Positions 17,120 through 25,206 of a stretch of 46,226 nucleotides of DNA are shown one piece after another. Both the position numbers and the translations under genes were made by a program. Source of the stretch: Opitutaceae bacterium (GTDB taxonomy: Bacteria; Verrucomicrobiota; Verrucomicrobiia; Opitutales; Opitutaceae); NCBI GenBank assembly GCA_005786775.1, contig SYDD01000055.1, forward strand, positions 1-46,226, read 5' to 3'. Numbering within the stretch: the first letter of the stretch is position 1; each line of letters begins with the position of its first letter. Below the pieces are notes generated by a model. The model was given only the letters and a program-made list of their open reading frames with translations. It made no database searches and was not told the DNA's origin.

Positions 17120-20100
17120 TCAGAAACGACCCTCGATGCCAGCCGTGATGGTAGTGCCCTGCACCAAGAACGTCTCCAACTGGTCCGGGATGCCGCGATA
17201 GTAGATCTGCGGCTCATTGAACAGGTTGGCGACGCCGAAGGTCGCAGTGAGGTTGGAGCGGAGCTGGTAGCGCAGGTTCAGGTTCACGAGCTCGCGCGCC
17301 TTCAGGTATTGGTTGCGGGAGGGGGCTGTGACGTTGAATGAGTTGCGGATGCTCTCGCTCGTGTAGTTGTAGCTGACGGAGAGGCCGAACTTCCGGTAAT
17401 CCCACGAGACGGAGACATTGCCCGTGCGCGGGATGAAGCCGTTGATCTGGCCGTTCGACAGGTACGTGGTGCCGCCGAAGTCGCCGTGGGCGTTGATCAG
17501 CGTCATATTCGCGTTCAAGCGGAGGGTGCGGAGCAGGCCGGGCAGGAAGCGGAACTGCTGCTGGTAGGCGAACTCCCAGCCCTGGGCGATGGCGGTGCCG
17601 GCGTTGACCGACTGGAGGATCTTATAGCCCTCGAACTGGCCCTCGAAGCCGTTGTCATTGCCGTTGCCGACGATGCCGGTCTCCCGCGCGCCAATGATGA
17701 AGTCGCTGATGGTCTTGTGAAACCACCCCACGGAGAAGCTGCCGGCGGGCTCGAAGTAGTACTCGAGGCTGAAGTCCCAGTTCTTTGCTTGTTGCGGCAG
17801 CAGGGCAGGGTTGCCGATGGACACTGTCTGGTTGGTGTCGTTGAACGAGAAGTTGGGCAGGGCGTTGGCGAGCGAGGGCCGGCCGAAGCCGGTCGTCCAA
17901 GCGCCGCGGAGCTTCAGGTTGGCGGTGAGGTCGCGCCACAGGTGAATGCTGGGAAAGTTCTGGCCGTATTTCCCCTCGTTGAGGTAGGCGTCCTCGTAGT
18001 CGCGCTGCGCGGAGCCGATCGGGTCGGCCGCCTGCTGCGCGGCGTTGCTGAGGACGCGGGCGCGGATGCGGGAGAGACCTTCGGTCTCGGTCACCTCGCG
18101 GCGCACGCCGGCGAGGAAGCCGGTGCGACCGATGCGACCCTGAGTCATTAGGTAGTAGCCGGTGATGACCTCATTGACCTTGTTCGAGTTGGCGAGGCGG
18201 TTCTGCTCGCGGAAGTAGATGTCCTCGCGCCACAGGGCCGGGTTGGTGGGCTGGCCGTTCTGGATGAAGGGCGCGGCGTCCCAGACCGGGATGTTGCGGC
18301 CGGTCTTGACCTTGTCCCAGAGCAGGATCGAGGGGTCGGTGGGCAGCGCGTTGGTGCCGAGGTAGTTCCAGCGGCGGCCGCGGCGCTCGAGCTCGACCGT
18401 ATGGTCACGAACCTGGCCGCCGGTCTTGAGGAAGGCTGAGAAGGCCTCGAAGGGCAGCTTGTACTTGAAGTGGGCGCGGGCCTCCTTGATCAGGTCGATG
18501 TCGAGGTTGCCGGAGTTCGAGGACAGGCCGTTGACCGCGGGCCGGTAATTGGCGGGGTTGGTGAAATCGAGGCCGCCGTTCTGGATGAAGCGGGGGTACA
18601 GGTCGCTCTGGGTGCGATCGAGGATCCAGCCCACGCCAGTCTCGCCGTTCGGGCCCCGCACGTTGTTGGTGGCGTTGCCCGGGGTGCCGTCGGGTCCGGT
18701 GAAGGGCACGTTGCCGATGCGGTTCACCAGCCCGGCCTCGGCACCGAGGGTGCGGTAGCGGGTGCGGCTCCAGAGGCCGGCCCACTCAATGTCGAGGCGG
18801 CCGAGGATGTGCTCACCCGCGAGGTCCATATGCCGCAGGCGCTGGTCGCGGTTGATCAGCGTGGAGGTCACGTCGATCAGGGCGGGTGCCGTCGTACCGG
18901 AGGTGGCGGTGGCGGCGGTCGGCACGGCGCGCACGGTGGTGATGCGGTCCGTCCAGCCGGGGACGACGCCCGTGGTGGTCGCGTTCGGCACCGCGGTCTG
19001 GCTGCCGGCGTAGGCGCGCGTCTGGTACTGGCGACGCATCGGCTCCGGCGCGTCGTTGTAGATCAGGTTCAGCTTGATCAGGTTGTTCTGGTCGAAGCGA
19101 TAGTCCCACTTCGTGTTCAAGCTGCGCTGCTTGCGGTTGTTGTAATTGTCGGTCGTGCGGTAATCCCAGACGAAGGCCGGCTGCACGTTGGTCTGCTGGT
19201 AGTCACGCTGGGTCCGGAAGAAGCCGAAGGCATTCTCGGAGTAGAAGGCGTTGACCGACACGGCCAGGTTCTCGGTCTTGCTGCCGAAGACGGCGAACTT
19301 CTCGATGTAAGAGGCGTTCATTAGCGCGTGGGTTCGGCGCTGCTCGCGGAGCGGCACTTGCTCGGTAAACCAGGGCGCCATCCGGGCGGTGAAGTTCAGC
19401 GTCACGCGCCGCTTTTCGCGCATCGAAAGGGGGGAGCGGGTCTTGAAGTTCACGCCGCCGCCGAGGGAGTCGACCGGCTTGTCAGGCGTCTGGCCCTTGA
19501 CCACTTCAAGGGACTCGAACATCGCGCCGGTGAAGGCGGTCATGCGGGTATTGCGGTTCTGGGCACTGAAGGAGGACATGCCGCCGCCGTCGATGGTGAT
19601 GGAGCTCATCCCGGCGCCCATCCCGCGCACGCTGATGACCTCGACTACCTCGTCGCCCGGGTTACCGAAAGCCACGCCGGGAAGGCGGATTGCCAACTCG
19701 GTGGCGTTCATGTTGGGCAGGTCGACGAGCGCGTCCATCGACGCCACGTTTTTAAGGTTGTCCGCGTTGCGCTGCTGGGTGAGCGCGGAGGACAGGCCGG
19801 CCTTTTCGGAGGTGACCTTGAAGGTGTCGAGCATCAGCACCGTGCTGGTCAGTTCGAAGTCCCGCACCGCGGTCTGGCCCGCGCCGACGGTCAGGGAGAC
19901 CCGCTGCGAGTCGAGGCCGATGTAGGACACGACCAACTCGTGGGTGCCAGCGGGAACGCCGCTGATCAGGTAGCGGCCGGTCTGGTCGACGAGGGCGGAG
20001 AGGTTGAGGGCGGGGATCTCGGCACGGGCGCCGATCAGACCGTTGCCGGTGGCCTTGTTGGTGACGATGCCGCTCACGACGCCTGCGCCGGCCGCGCGCT

Positions 20101-20221
20101 CGGCGGCCAGAGCGGGGGCGGGGAGGGTGAGGGCGGTGCCGGCGGCGAGCGCGGCCAGTAGGCAGGCCAGACGGTAGGTACGGGCCATGGGGGCCCGGAG
20201 GGACAAGTTACGTGGGTTCAT
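17120..20221 (-). CDS. TonB-dependent receptor with carboxypeptidase-regulatory-like domain
   Basis: Outer membrane transporter of 1033 residues. Signal peptide about 1-39 (ends ALAAERA), CarboxypepD_reg-like domain about 47-125 (VVSGIVTNKATGNGLIGARAEI), a TonB-box-like LDTFKVTSEKAG, plug domain about 150-290 (IRLPGV, EVISVRGMGAGMSSITIDGGG), then the barrel, ending in TTITAGIEGRF. It differs from the receptor at 8608-11721 across most of its length, so it is not a recent duplicate. An ATG 11 codons downstream (20188) is an alternative start. The ligand is unknown. Its only operon partner is the secreted Dabb protein. Upstream is a 266-bp gap shared with the divergent phosphorylase gene, without a recognisable promoter. 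Confidence 0.93.
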   Translation of the reverse strand: MNPRNLSLRAPMARTYRLACLLAALAAGTALTLPAPALAAERAAGAGVVSGIVTNKATGNGLIGARAEIPALNLSALVDQTGRYLISGVPAGTHELVVSYIGLDSQRVSLTVGAGQTAVRDFELTSTVLMLDTFKVTSEKAGLSSALTQQRNADNLKNVASMDALVDLPNMNATELAIRLPGVAFGNPGDEVVEVISVRGMGAGMSSITIDGGGMSSFSAQNRNTRMTAFTGAMFESLEVVKGQTPDKPVDSLGGGVNFKTRSPLSMREKRRVTLNFTARMAPWFTEQVPLREQRRTHALMNASYIEKFAVFGSKTENLAVSVNAFYSENAFGFFRTQRDYQQTNVQPAFVWDYRTTDNYNNRKQRSLNTKWDYRFDQNNLIKLNLIYNDAPEPMRRQYQTRAYAGSQTAVPNATTTGVVPGWTDRITTVRAVPTAATATSGTTAPALIDVTSTLINRDQRLRHMDLAGEHILGRLDIEWAGLWSRTRYRTLGAEAGLVNRIGNVPFTGPDGTPGNATNNVRGPNGETGVGWILDRTQSDLYPRFIQNGGLDFTNPANYRPAVNGLSSNSGNLDIDLIKEARAHFKYKLPFEAFSAFLKTGGQVRDHTVELERRGRRWNYLGTNALPTDPSILLWDKVKTGRNIPVWDAAPFIQNGQPTNPALWREDIYFREQNRLANSNKVNEVITGYYLMTQGRIGRTGFLAGVRREVTETEGLSRIRARVLSNAAQQAADPIGSAQRDYEDAYLNEGKYGQNFPSIHLWRDLTANLKLRGAWTTGFGRPSLANALPNFSFNDTNQTVSIGNPALLPQQAKNWDFSLEYYFEPAGSFSVGWFHKTISDFIIGARETGIVGNGNDNGFEGQFEGYKILQSVNAGTAIAQGWEFAYQQQFRFLPGLLRTLRLNANMTLINAHGDFGGTTYLSNGQINGFIPRTGNVSVSWDYRKFGLSVSYNYTSESIRNSFNVTAPSRNQYLKARELVNLNLRYQLRSNLTATFGVANLFNEPQIYYRGIPDQLETFLVQGTTITAGIEGRF

Positions 20222-20487
20222 CGGTGGCTGACTTGGGTGGGAAGCAATGCGCCCGCCGCGGGCAGGAAGACCGGGACGGGAGGGTCCCTCAGAGGGCCGC
20301 GCGAGGCCGCCCGAGGCAAGTGCAAATCCGTGGATGCCGGCCGGGTGCGGGCCGATGGCGAAGGCGGTGCGGTTGGGTTTATCCGCGGGAGTTTTGGCTC
20401 GACTTTTGGGCTTAAGCTGCTTGCCTCAAACGATTTTCCGCCGCCGGCGGTTGTTCTTAATCACGTGGCGCGCCCCGTCTTTCCTTC

Positions 20488-21834
20488 ATGAGCAGCAAAC
20501 GCAACATTCCCACCCGCCGCTTCGTCAAGCCGTCGTTCAATTTCCTGATCGAGAAGAAACGCGACGGGGGTGAATTCACGCAGGAGGAGATCCGTTACAT
20601 TATCGACAGTACGCTGGATGGAGAGATGCCCCAGCACCAGCTAGCCGCGCTCGCGATGGCCATCTACTTCTCCGGGATGTCCGCCCAGGAGACCGCCGAC
20701 CTGACCGAGGAGATGATGCTCTCCGGCGAGGTGATCGATCTCTCCCACATCGCCAAGCCTAAGATCGACAAGTACTCCACTGGCGGGGTCGGCGACAAGA
20801 CTTCCCTAGTGCTGGTGCCCCTGGCGATGGCTTCCGGCGTGCTCGTGCCGATGATGTGCGGCGTCGAGCACGATTATGTGATCAATACGCTGGACAAACT
20901 GGCCTCGATCCCCGGCTTCAAGGGCCAGCAGTCCGCCGAGCAGTTCGTCGCCCAACTCGGCCGCATTGGCGGGGCCATCATCGCGCAGACCGAGGACCTC
21001 GCCCCGGCCGACGCCAAATTTTACGAGCTGCGCAAGGAGACCGGAACCATCCCCAGCCTGCCCCTCATTACTGGTAGCGTCCTGTCTAAAAAGCTCGCCG
21101 AGGGCTCCGAGGGGCTGGTGATCGACGTGAAGTGGGGCAACGGCTCATTTATCAAGGACTTGGAGCAGGCCAAACAGTTGGCCCGCTCGATGACCCGCGT
21201 CGGTCGCTCGATGAAGCGGCGCTGCGTTGCTTTGGTGACGGACATGAATCAGCCGCTCGGCGACACCGTCGGCACCTCGCTGGAGGTCAAGGAAGCGATT
21301 CAGCTCCTCAAGGGCCAGGGCCCGGAGGACATGAAGGAGCTCGTTCTGAAGCTCGGGATGGAGATCGTGCGGCTCGCCGGCGTCGCTGGCTCCACGCTTT
21401 CGGCCAAGCAAACGGTGCAGCGTCACCTAACGGATGGCTCTGCCCTCGAGAAACTTAAGGAGCTGGTCAAGGCGCAGGGCGGCGACACCGCCTATATCGA
21501 TCACCCCGAGAAGTTCCCGGCGGCACGCCACATCCGGAAGCTTCCCGCCCCCAAGCGCGGGTACGTCCATACCATCAACGCGGCGATGATCGCCCGCGGG
21601 GTGCACCTGCTCGGCGCGGGCCGCGACGAGCACCACCCGAAGCTAGACCACTCGGTGGGCGTCTCCGAGGTCAAGAAGGTCGGCACGCAGGTCAAGCAGG
21701 GCGAGCCGCTGATGATGATCCACTACAACGACGAGTCGAAGCTCGAGCAGGCGCTGGAGTACTTTAAGAACGCGTACCGCCTTGCGCCCAAGCGGCCCAC
21801 TCCGCCGCCGCTGATCGTCGAGCGCGTCGCCTAA
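20488..21834 (+). CDS. Thymidine / pyrimidine-nucleoside phosphorylase homologue with divergent active-site loop
   Basis: 448 residues, all three domains of the class II nucleoside phosphorylases that split thymidine or uridine with phosphate. The phosphate loop STGGVGDKTS and the base-binding segment LRKETGTIPSLPLITGSVLSKKLAEG (Arg, Ser and Lys of the pyrimidine site) are conserved. Two features are not. The usual KHS is KYS (Tyr96), and the PROSITE-type signature SGRGLGHTGGT is replaced by CGVEHDYVINT (residues 124-134), while the following LDKLASIPGF is normal. No frameshift explains this, since flanking and other-frame translations do not restore the motif. The enzyme may have altered substrate or activity. 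It is followed by an intrinsic terminator, so it is monocistronic. Confidence 0.85.
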   Translation: MSSKRNIPTRRFVKPSFNFLIEKKRDGGEFTQEEIRYIIDSTLDGEMPQHQLAALAMAIYFSGMSAQETADLTEEMMLSGEVIDLSHIAKPKIDKYSTGGVGDKTSLVLVPLAMASGVLVPMMCGVEHDYVINTLDKLASIPGFKGQQSAEQFVAQLGRIGGAIIAQTEDLAPADAKFYELRKETGTIPSLPLITGSVLSKKLAEGSEGLVIDVKWGNGSFIKDLEQAKQLARSMTRVGRSMKRRCVALVTDMNQPLGDTVGTSLEVKEAIQLLKGQGPEDMKELVLKLGMEIVRLAGVAGSTLSAKQTVQRHLTDGSALEKLKELVKAQGGDTAYIDHPEKFPAARHIRKLPAPKRGYVHTINAAMIARGVHLLGAGRDEHHPKLDHSVGVSEVKKVGTQVKQGEPLMMIHYNDESKLEQALEYFKNAYRLAPKRPTPPPLIVERVA

Positions 21835-21868
21835 GGTCCCTGCGGGCCTGAGATCCGCGTCGAGCCGG

Positions 21869-21890
21869 GCCGCGAGGCGCGGCTTTTTGT
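21869..21890 (+). terminator. Intrinsic terminator after the thymidine phosphorylase gene
   Basis: GCCGCG (21869-21874), loop AGG, CGCGGC (21878-21883), followed at once by TTTTT (21884-21888). It lies 35 bp after the stop codon. Its position argues against the TTG at 21887 as the start of the next gene. Confidence 0.82.
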
Positions 21891-21925
21891 TTGGCGCCCC
21901 GGGCCACCTCGCCCTCACTCATTGG

Positions 21926-23149
21926 GTGGAAAAGCCGCCCGCCGCTCCGTCGCCGCCCGTCGATCGATCCAGTTGGCCCCGTCCCTGGGCCCAGTTGAAG
22001 TATTTCACCTTCCAGCCGGCGATCTTCCCGCGGTTGCTGGGCCAAGTTTCACCGGACGCCCGCCCTGGCGACCTCGTCAACGTATTCGACAAGCAGGGCC
22101 GGCCCGCCGGCGCCGGGCTCTACAACCCCCGCGCCAAGATTCCCCTCCGCGTAGTCTGCCATTCCCCGGAGCCGGTGAACGAGGGTTACTTCGAAGGTGC
22201 CCTCCGCCGCGCTGTGGAACTGCGCCGCACCCTGTTCAAGCTCGACGAGGCCACGGAGGCCTACCGCCTCATCAACTCGGACGGCGATGGCCTGAGCGGG
22301 CTCACGGTTGACCGCTATGGGGACACGCTGCTCTGCGAGGTTTACAGTCTGGGCATCGCCCAGCGCCTGCCGGCCTGGCTGCCGCTCCTGCACGAGCTGG
22401 CCGGCACCCGTCACGCCCGGGTCCACGTGGATCACGACCTCGGGAGCCTGGAGGGGATCAAGCCCTCCCTGTTCAAGGAAACCAACGCCGCCGCCCCGGC
22501 GGCCGTCCGCATCCGCGAGCACGGCCTGCGGTACGAGGTGGATTTCGCCGGCGGGCACAAGACCGGCTTTTTCTGCGACCAGCGGGACAATCGGCGCGCC
22601 CTCGCCCGGTTCACCTCCGGTGCCCGCGTCCTCGACCTTTGCTGCTACACCGGCGGCTTCTCCCTCAACGCCAAGCTCACCGGCGGGGCCGACGAGGTGA
22701 CCAGCGTCGACCTCGACGAGGTGGCGATCGCCCAGGCCCGCCGCAATGCGAACCTCAACCAGGCCCGGCTCAAGCTCGTCCACGCGGACGCCTTTGCCTA
22801 CGCCCGGCAGATGCAGGCCAACGGGGAAAAGTGGGACGTGGTGGTGCTCGATCCGCCCAAGTTCATCTTCACCCGCGAGGACCACGGTAACTGGGAGGGG
22901 CGACAGAAATACGAGGACCTCAACCTGCTCGCCCTGTCGCTGGTCCGCCCCGGCGGCATCTTTGTGACCTGCTCCTGCTCCGGCCTGCTGTCGCTCGAGG
23001 ACTTCGAGGCACACGTGATCAAGGCCGCCCACCGGCAGGACCGGCGCTTGCAGTTCCTGGACCGGACCGGGGCGGGTCCGGATCACCCGGTGTACTCCAA
23101 CTGCCTAGAAAGCCGGTACCTGAAGGTGCTCTGGGCGCGGGCGGTCTGA
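21926..23149 (+). CDS. Class I SAM-dependent rRNA cytosine methyltransferase (RlmI-like)
   Basis: Likely 23S rRNA m5C methyltransferase of the RlmI/YccW group, 407 residues from GTG 21926. An N-terminal PUA-like RNA-binding domain (RPGDLVNVFDKQGRPAGAGLYNP) is followed by the EEHEE-type linker region (INSDGDGLSGLTVDRYGD) and a Rossmann methyltransferase: FFCDQRDNRR, motif I VLDLCCYTGGFSLNA, acidic VTSVDLDE, motif IV VVLDPPKF, and motif VI TCSCSGLLS with the catalytic Cys. The start is uncertain: TTG 21887 is in frame but lies in the upstream terminator's T-run, and a still shorter N-terminus is possible. It converges on efp, with 31 bp between the stops. Confidence 0.88.
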   Translation: MEKPPAAPSPPVDRSSWPRPWAQLKYFTFQPAIFPRLLGQVSPDARPGDLVNVFDKQGRPAGAGLYNPRAKIPLRVVCHSPEPVNEGYFEGALRRAVELRRTLFKLDEATEAYRLINSDGDGLSGLTVDRYGDTLLCEVYSLGIAQRLPAWLPLLHELAGTRHARVHVDHDLGSLEGIKPSLFKETNAAAPAAVRIREHGLRYEVDFAGGHKTGFFCDQRDNRRALARFTSGARVLDLCCYTGGFSLNAKLTGGADEVTSVDLDEVAIAQARRNANLNQARLKLVHADAFAYARQMQANGEKWDVVVLDPPKFIFTREDHGNWEGRQKYEDLNLLALSLVRPGGIFVTCSCSGLLSLEDFEAHVIKAAHRQDRRLQFLDRTGAGPDHPVYSNCLESRYLKVLWARAV

Positions 23150-23164
23150 ACCCCCCGGCGCCCG

Positions 23165-23180
23165 GGCCGCGCGGGCGGCC
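23165..23180. terminator. GC hairpin between convergent rlmI-like gene and efp
   Basis: GGCCGC (23165-23170), loop GCGG, GCGGCC (23175-23180), in the 31-bp gap between two convergent stops. No T-run follows on either strand, so a bidirectional terminator role is inferred only from position. Confidence 0.35.
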
Positions 23181-23738
23181 TCAGACGCGGCCGAGGTAGC
23201 TGCCGTCGACCGTGCTGACCCGGATCACTTCGCCTTCCTTGATGAAGAGGGGGACCTGGACGACCAGCCCGGTCTCGAGCTTGGCGGGCTTCTGCACGTT
23301 GCTCGCGGTGTCGCCCTTCACGCCGTCTGCCGACTCGATAACCTTTAGGGCCACTGCGGCAGGCACGTCGACCGAAAGCGGCCGCTCATCCACGAAAAGC
23401 ACGTCCACCTTGCCGCCGGCGGCGAGGTAATTCTTCACGTCCCCGAGCTGGGTCTCCGTGAGCTCGATCTGCTCGAACGTGTCATTGTCCATGAACGCAT
23501 AAGTGCCGCGGTCGGCGTAGCTAAATTCCAGCGTCTTCCGATCCGTGGGTAGCACCTCGATGGTGTCTGTGGAGGCGAAACGCTGGTCCAACGCCTTGCC
23601 GTACCTTAGGTTCCGCATCTTGATCTGCACGAACGCGCGCAGATTGCCGGGCGTACGGTGCTGGGTCTCCATGACGAGGTGGGGCTCGCCGTTGAACTTG
23701 ATGACTTGGCCTTTGCGGATGTCGTTGGCTGCGGGCAT
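23181..23738 (-). CDS. efp: Translation elongation factor P, Asn at the usual modification site
   Basis: EF-P relieves ribosome stalling at polyproline stretches. 185 residues, normal length, with the N-terminal KOW-like domain (IRKGQVIKFNGEPHLVMETQ), the middle OB domain and the C-terminal OB domain ending VIRVSTVDGSYLGRV. The tip loop reads HRTPGNLRAF. Aligned to PGKGQAF of E. coli, the residue normally modified (Lys34 in E. coli, Arg32 in Pseudomonas) is Asn32. It would therefore not be a substrate for EpmA or EarP, and none of those genes is in the window. The gene is divergent from lpxC. The 141-bp gap holds a TTGACA (minus strand, 23812-23807) without a recognisable -10. Confidence 0.95.
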   Translation of the reverse strand: MPAANDIRKGQVIKFNGEPHLVMETQHRTPGNLRAFVQIKMRNLRYGKALDQRFASTDTIEVLPTDRKTLEFSYADRGTYAFMDNDTFEQIELTETQLGDVKNYLAAGGKVDVLFVDERPLSVDVPAAVALKVIESADGVKGDTASNVQKPAKLETGLVVQVPLFIKEGEVIRVSTVDGSYLGRV

Positions 23739-23879
23739 GGCGGTAGAGTCTCGCGGACGGGGGAAACGGGTTAAAGGGAACGAGGGTGGGGTGGGCGCTT
23801 CGCCGCTGTCAAGGCCGCGGGCGGCGCATCTCCGCGCTTGCGCTGCTCGGGCTGCTGACCGGAAGCTGGCGGCTCAGTC

Positions 23880-25205
23880 ATGAAGCAACGCACCCTCGCG
23901 CGGGAGGTCTCCATCCAGGGCAATGCGCTCCACACGGGGGAGAATGTGACCCTCACTCTCCGGCCGGCGCCGGCGGGCTCCGGCATCGTTTTCCGCCGCG
24001 TAGACCTAAGCGGCAATCCCGAGCTGCGGCCGCGAGTCGATCTCGTCACGGATCTCGTCCGCGCTACCACCATTCAGTCCGGTCACGCCAAAATCCACAC
24101 CGTGGAACACGTCCTCAGTGCGCTGGCGGGCTGCGGCATCGACAACGCGGTGATTGAGATGAACGCCTCCGAGCCACCCATCCTCGACGGCTCGGCCCGG
24201 CCGTTTGTGAATCTTATCCTGCAGGGCGAGCCGGTGGAGCAGGAGGCAGATCGCGAGTACTTCGAGCTCGACGCGCCGGTGTCGGTCACCCGCGGTAACT
24301 CCTCGATTATCGCGCTGCCTTGCGACCAGTTTAAGGTTTCCTGCACCTCCGCCGACGACCGCGGCATCCACACCCAGCACCTGTCGCTGACGATCGACCC
24401 GGATGTCTTCATGACCCAGGTGGCGGCGGCGCGCACCTTCACGGTTTACGAGGACATCGAGTCGCTGCTGAAGCTGGGCAAGATCAAGGGCGGTTCCCTC
24501 GACTGCGCGGTGGTGATCCGGGGTGACAAGATTATCTCGAAGGAGCCGCTGCGCTTCGCGGACGAATTCGTACGGCACAAGATCCTCGACATCATCGGGG
24601 ACCTCTCGCTGCTCGGGCTGCCGCTCAAGGCTCACATTGTCGCGACCCGCCCGGGCCACGCGATCAACGCCGAGCTGACCAAGGCGCTCGCCGCGAAGCT
24701 GGAGGAGCGCCGCAAGACGCCCAAACGCAAGGCGCGTCCGACGACGGTGCTGGCGACAGAGACCTCCCTCGATATTCGGCGCATCCTAGACACGATTCCC
24801 CACCGCTATCCGTTTGTAATGATCGATCGGGTATTGGAGTTCATCGGCAACGACGAGCTGGTCGCGATTAAGAACGTGACGATCAACGAGCCCTACTTCA
24901 CGGGGCACTTTCCGGCTAATCCGGTGATGCCCGGGGTCCTACAGCTCGAAGCGATGGCGCAGGCCGCTGGCATCGTCATGCTCCGGCGCACGGGCAACAG
25001 CGGGAAGACGGCGTTCTTCATGAGCGCGGACAAGGTGAAGTTCCGCCGGCCGGTGCGCCCCGGGGACCAGATCATCATCAACGCCAAGATCACGAAGGTT
25101 CGGGGCGACAAGCTCGCCGCGGCGGAGTGCAACTGCACGGTCGGCGGCCAAGTGGTTTCCTCCGCGGAGCTGATGTTTGCGGTGGTCGAGGAGGGGGAAG
25201 AGTAG
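23880..25205 (+). CDS. lpxC: Bifunctional LpxC-FabZ fusion: UDP-3-O-acyl-GlcNAc deacetylase / 3-hydroxyacyl-ACP dehydratase
   Basis: Cytoplasmic enzyme, 441 residues, joining the committed deacetylation step of lipid A synthesis to a fatty-acid dehydratase. The LpxC part (1 to about 280) has zinc ligands in HTVEHVLSAL and HKILDIIGDLSLLG, and the catalytic His in RPGHAINAEL. The FabZ part (about 295-441) has IPHRYPFVMIDRV, the active-site His in YFTGHFPANPVMPG and the Glu in LQLEAMAQAAG. A short Lys/Arg-rich linker joins them. Such fusions are known in Bacteroidota, Chlorobi and Verrucomicrobiota and may balance membrane lipid and lipid A flux at the shared 3-hydroxyacyl-ACP. lpxA starts one base after its stop. 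Confidence 0.96.
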   Translation: MKQRTLAREVSIQGNALHTGENVTLTLRPAPAGSGIVFRRVDLSGNPELRPRVDLVTDLVRATTIQSGHAKIHTVEHVLSALAGCGIDNAVIEMNASEPPILDGSARPFVNLILQGEPVEQEADREYFELDAPVSVTRGNSSIIALPCDQFKVSCTSADDRGIHTQHLSLTIDPDVFMTQVAAARTFTVYEDIESLLKLGKIKGGSLDCAVVIRGDKIISKEPLRFADEFVRHKILDIIGDLSLLGLPLKAHIVATRPGHAINAELTKALAAKLEERRKTPKRKARPTTVLATETSLDIRRILDTIPHRYPFVMIDRVLEFIGNDELVAIKNVTINEPYFTGHFPANPVMPGVLQLEAMAQAAGIVMLRRTGNSGKTAFFMSADKVKFRRPVRPGDQIIINAKITKVRGDKLAAAECNCTVGGQVVSSAELMFAVVEEGEE

Positions 25206-25206
25206 G

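Noticed and set aside
20856..20890. Compensated frameshift as the cause of the odd thymidine phosphorylase loop
   Set aside because: Neither alternative frame across this stretch encodes the normal SGRGLGHTGGT motif; one meets a stop. Substitution is the simpler reading.
22049..23086. Minus-strand open frame of 345 codons opposite the rRNA methyltransferase
   Set aside because: It is a mirror of the real gene, with repetitive low-complexity translation and no motif.
23807..23812. Minus-strand TTGACA as the efp promoter
   Set aside because: No -10-like sequence occurs 16-18 bp downstream; a six-base match alone is expected by chance in a window of this size.
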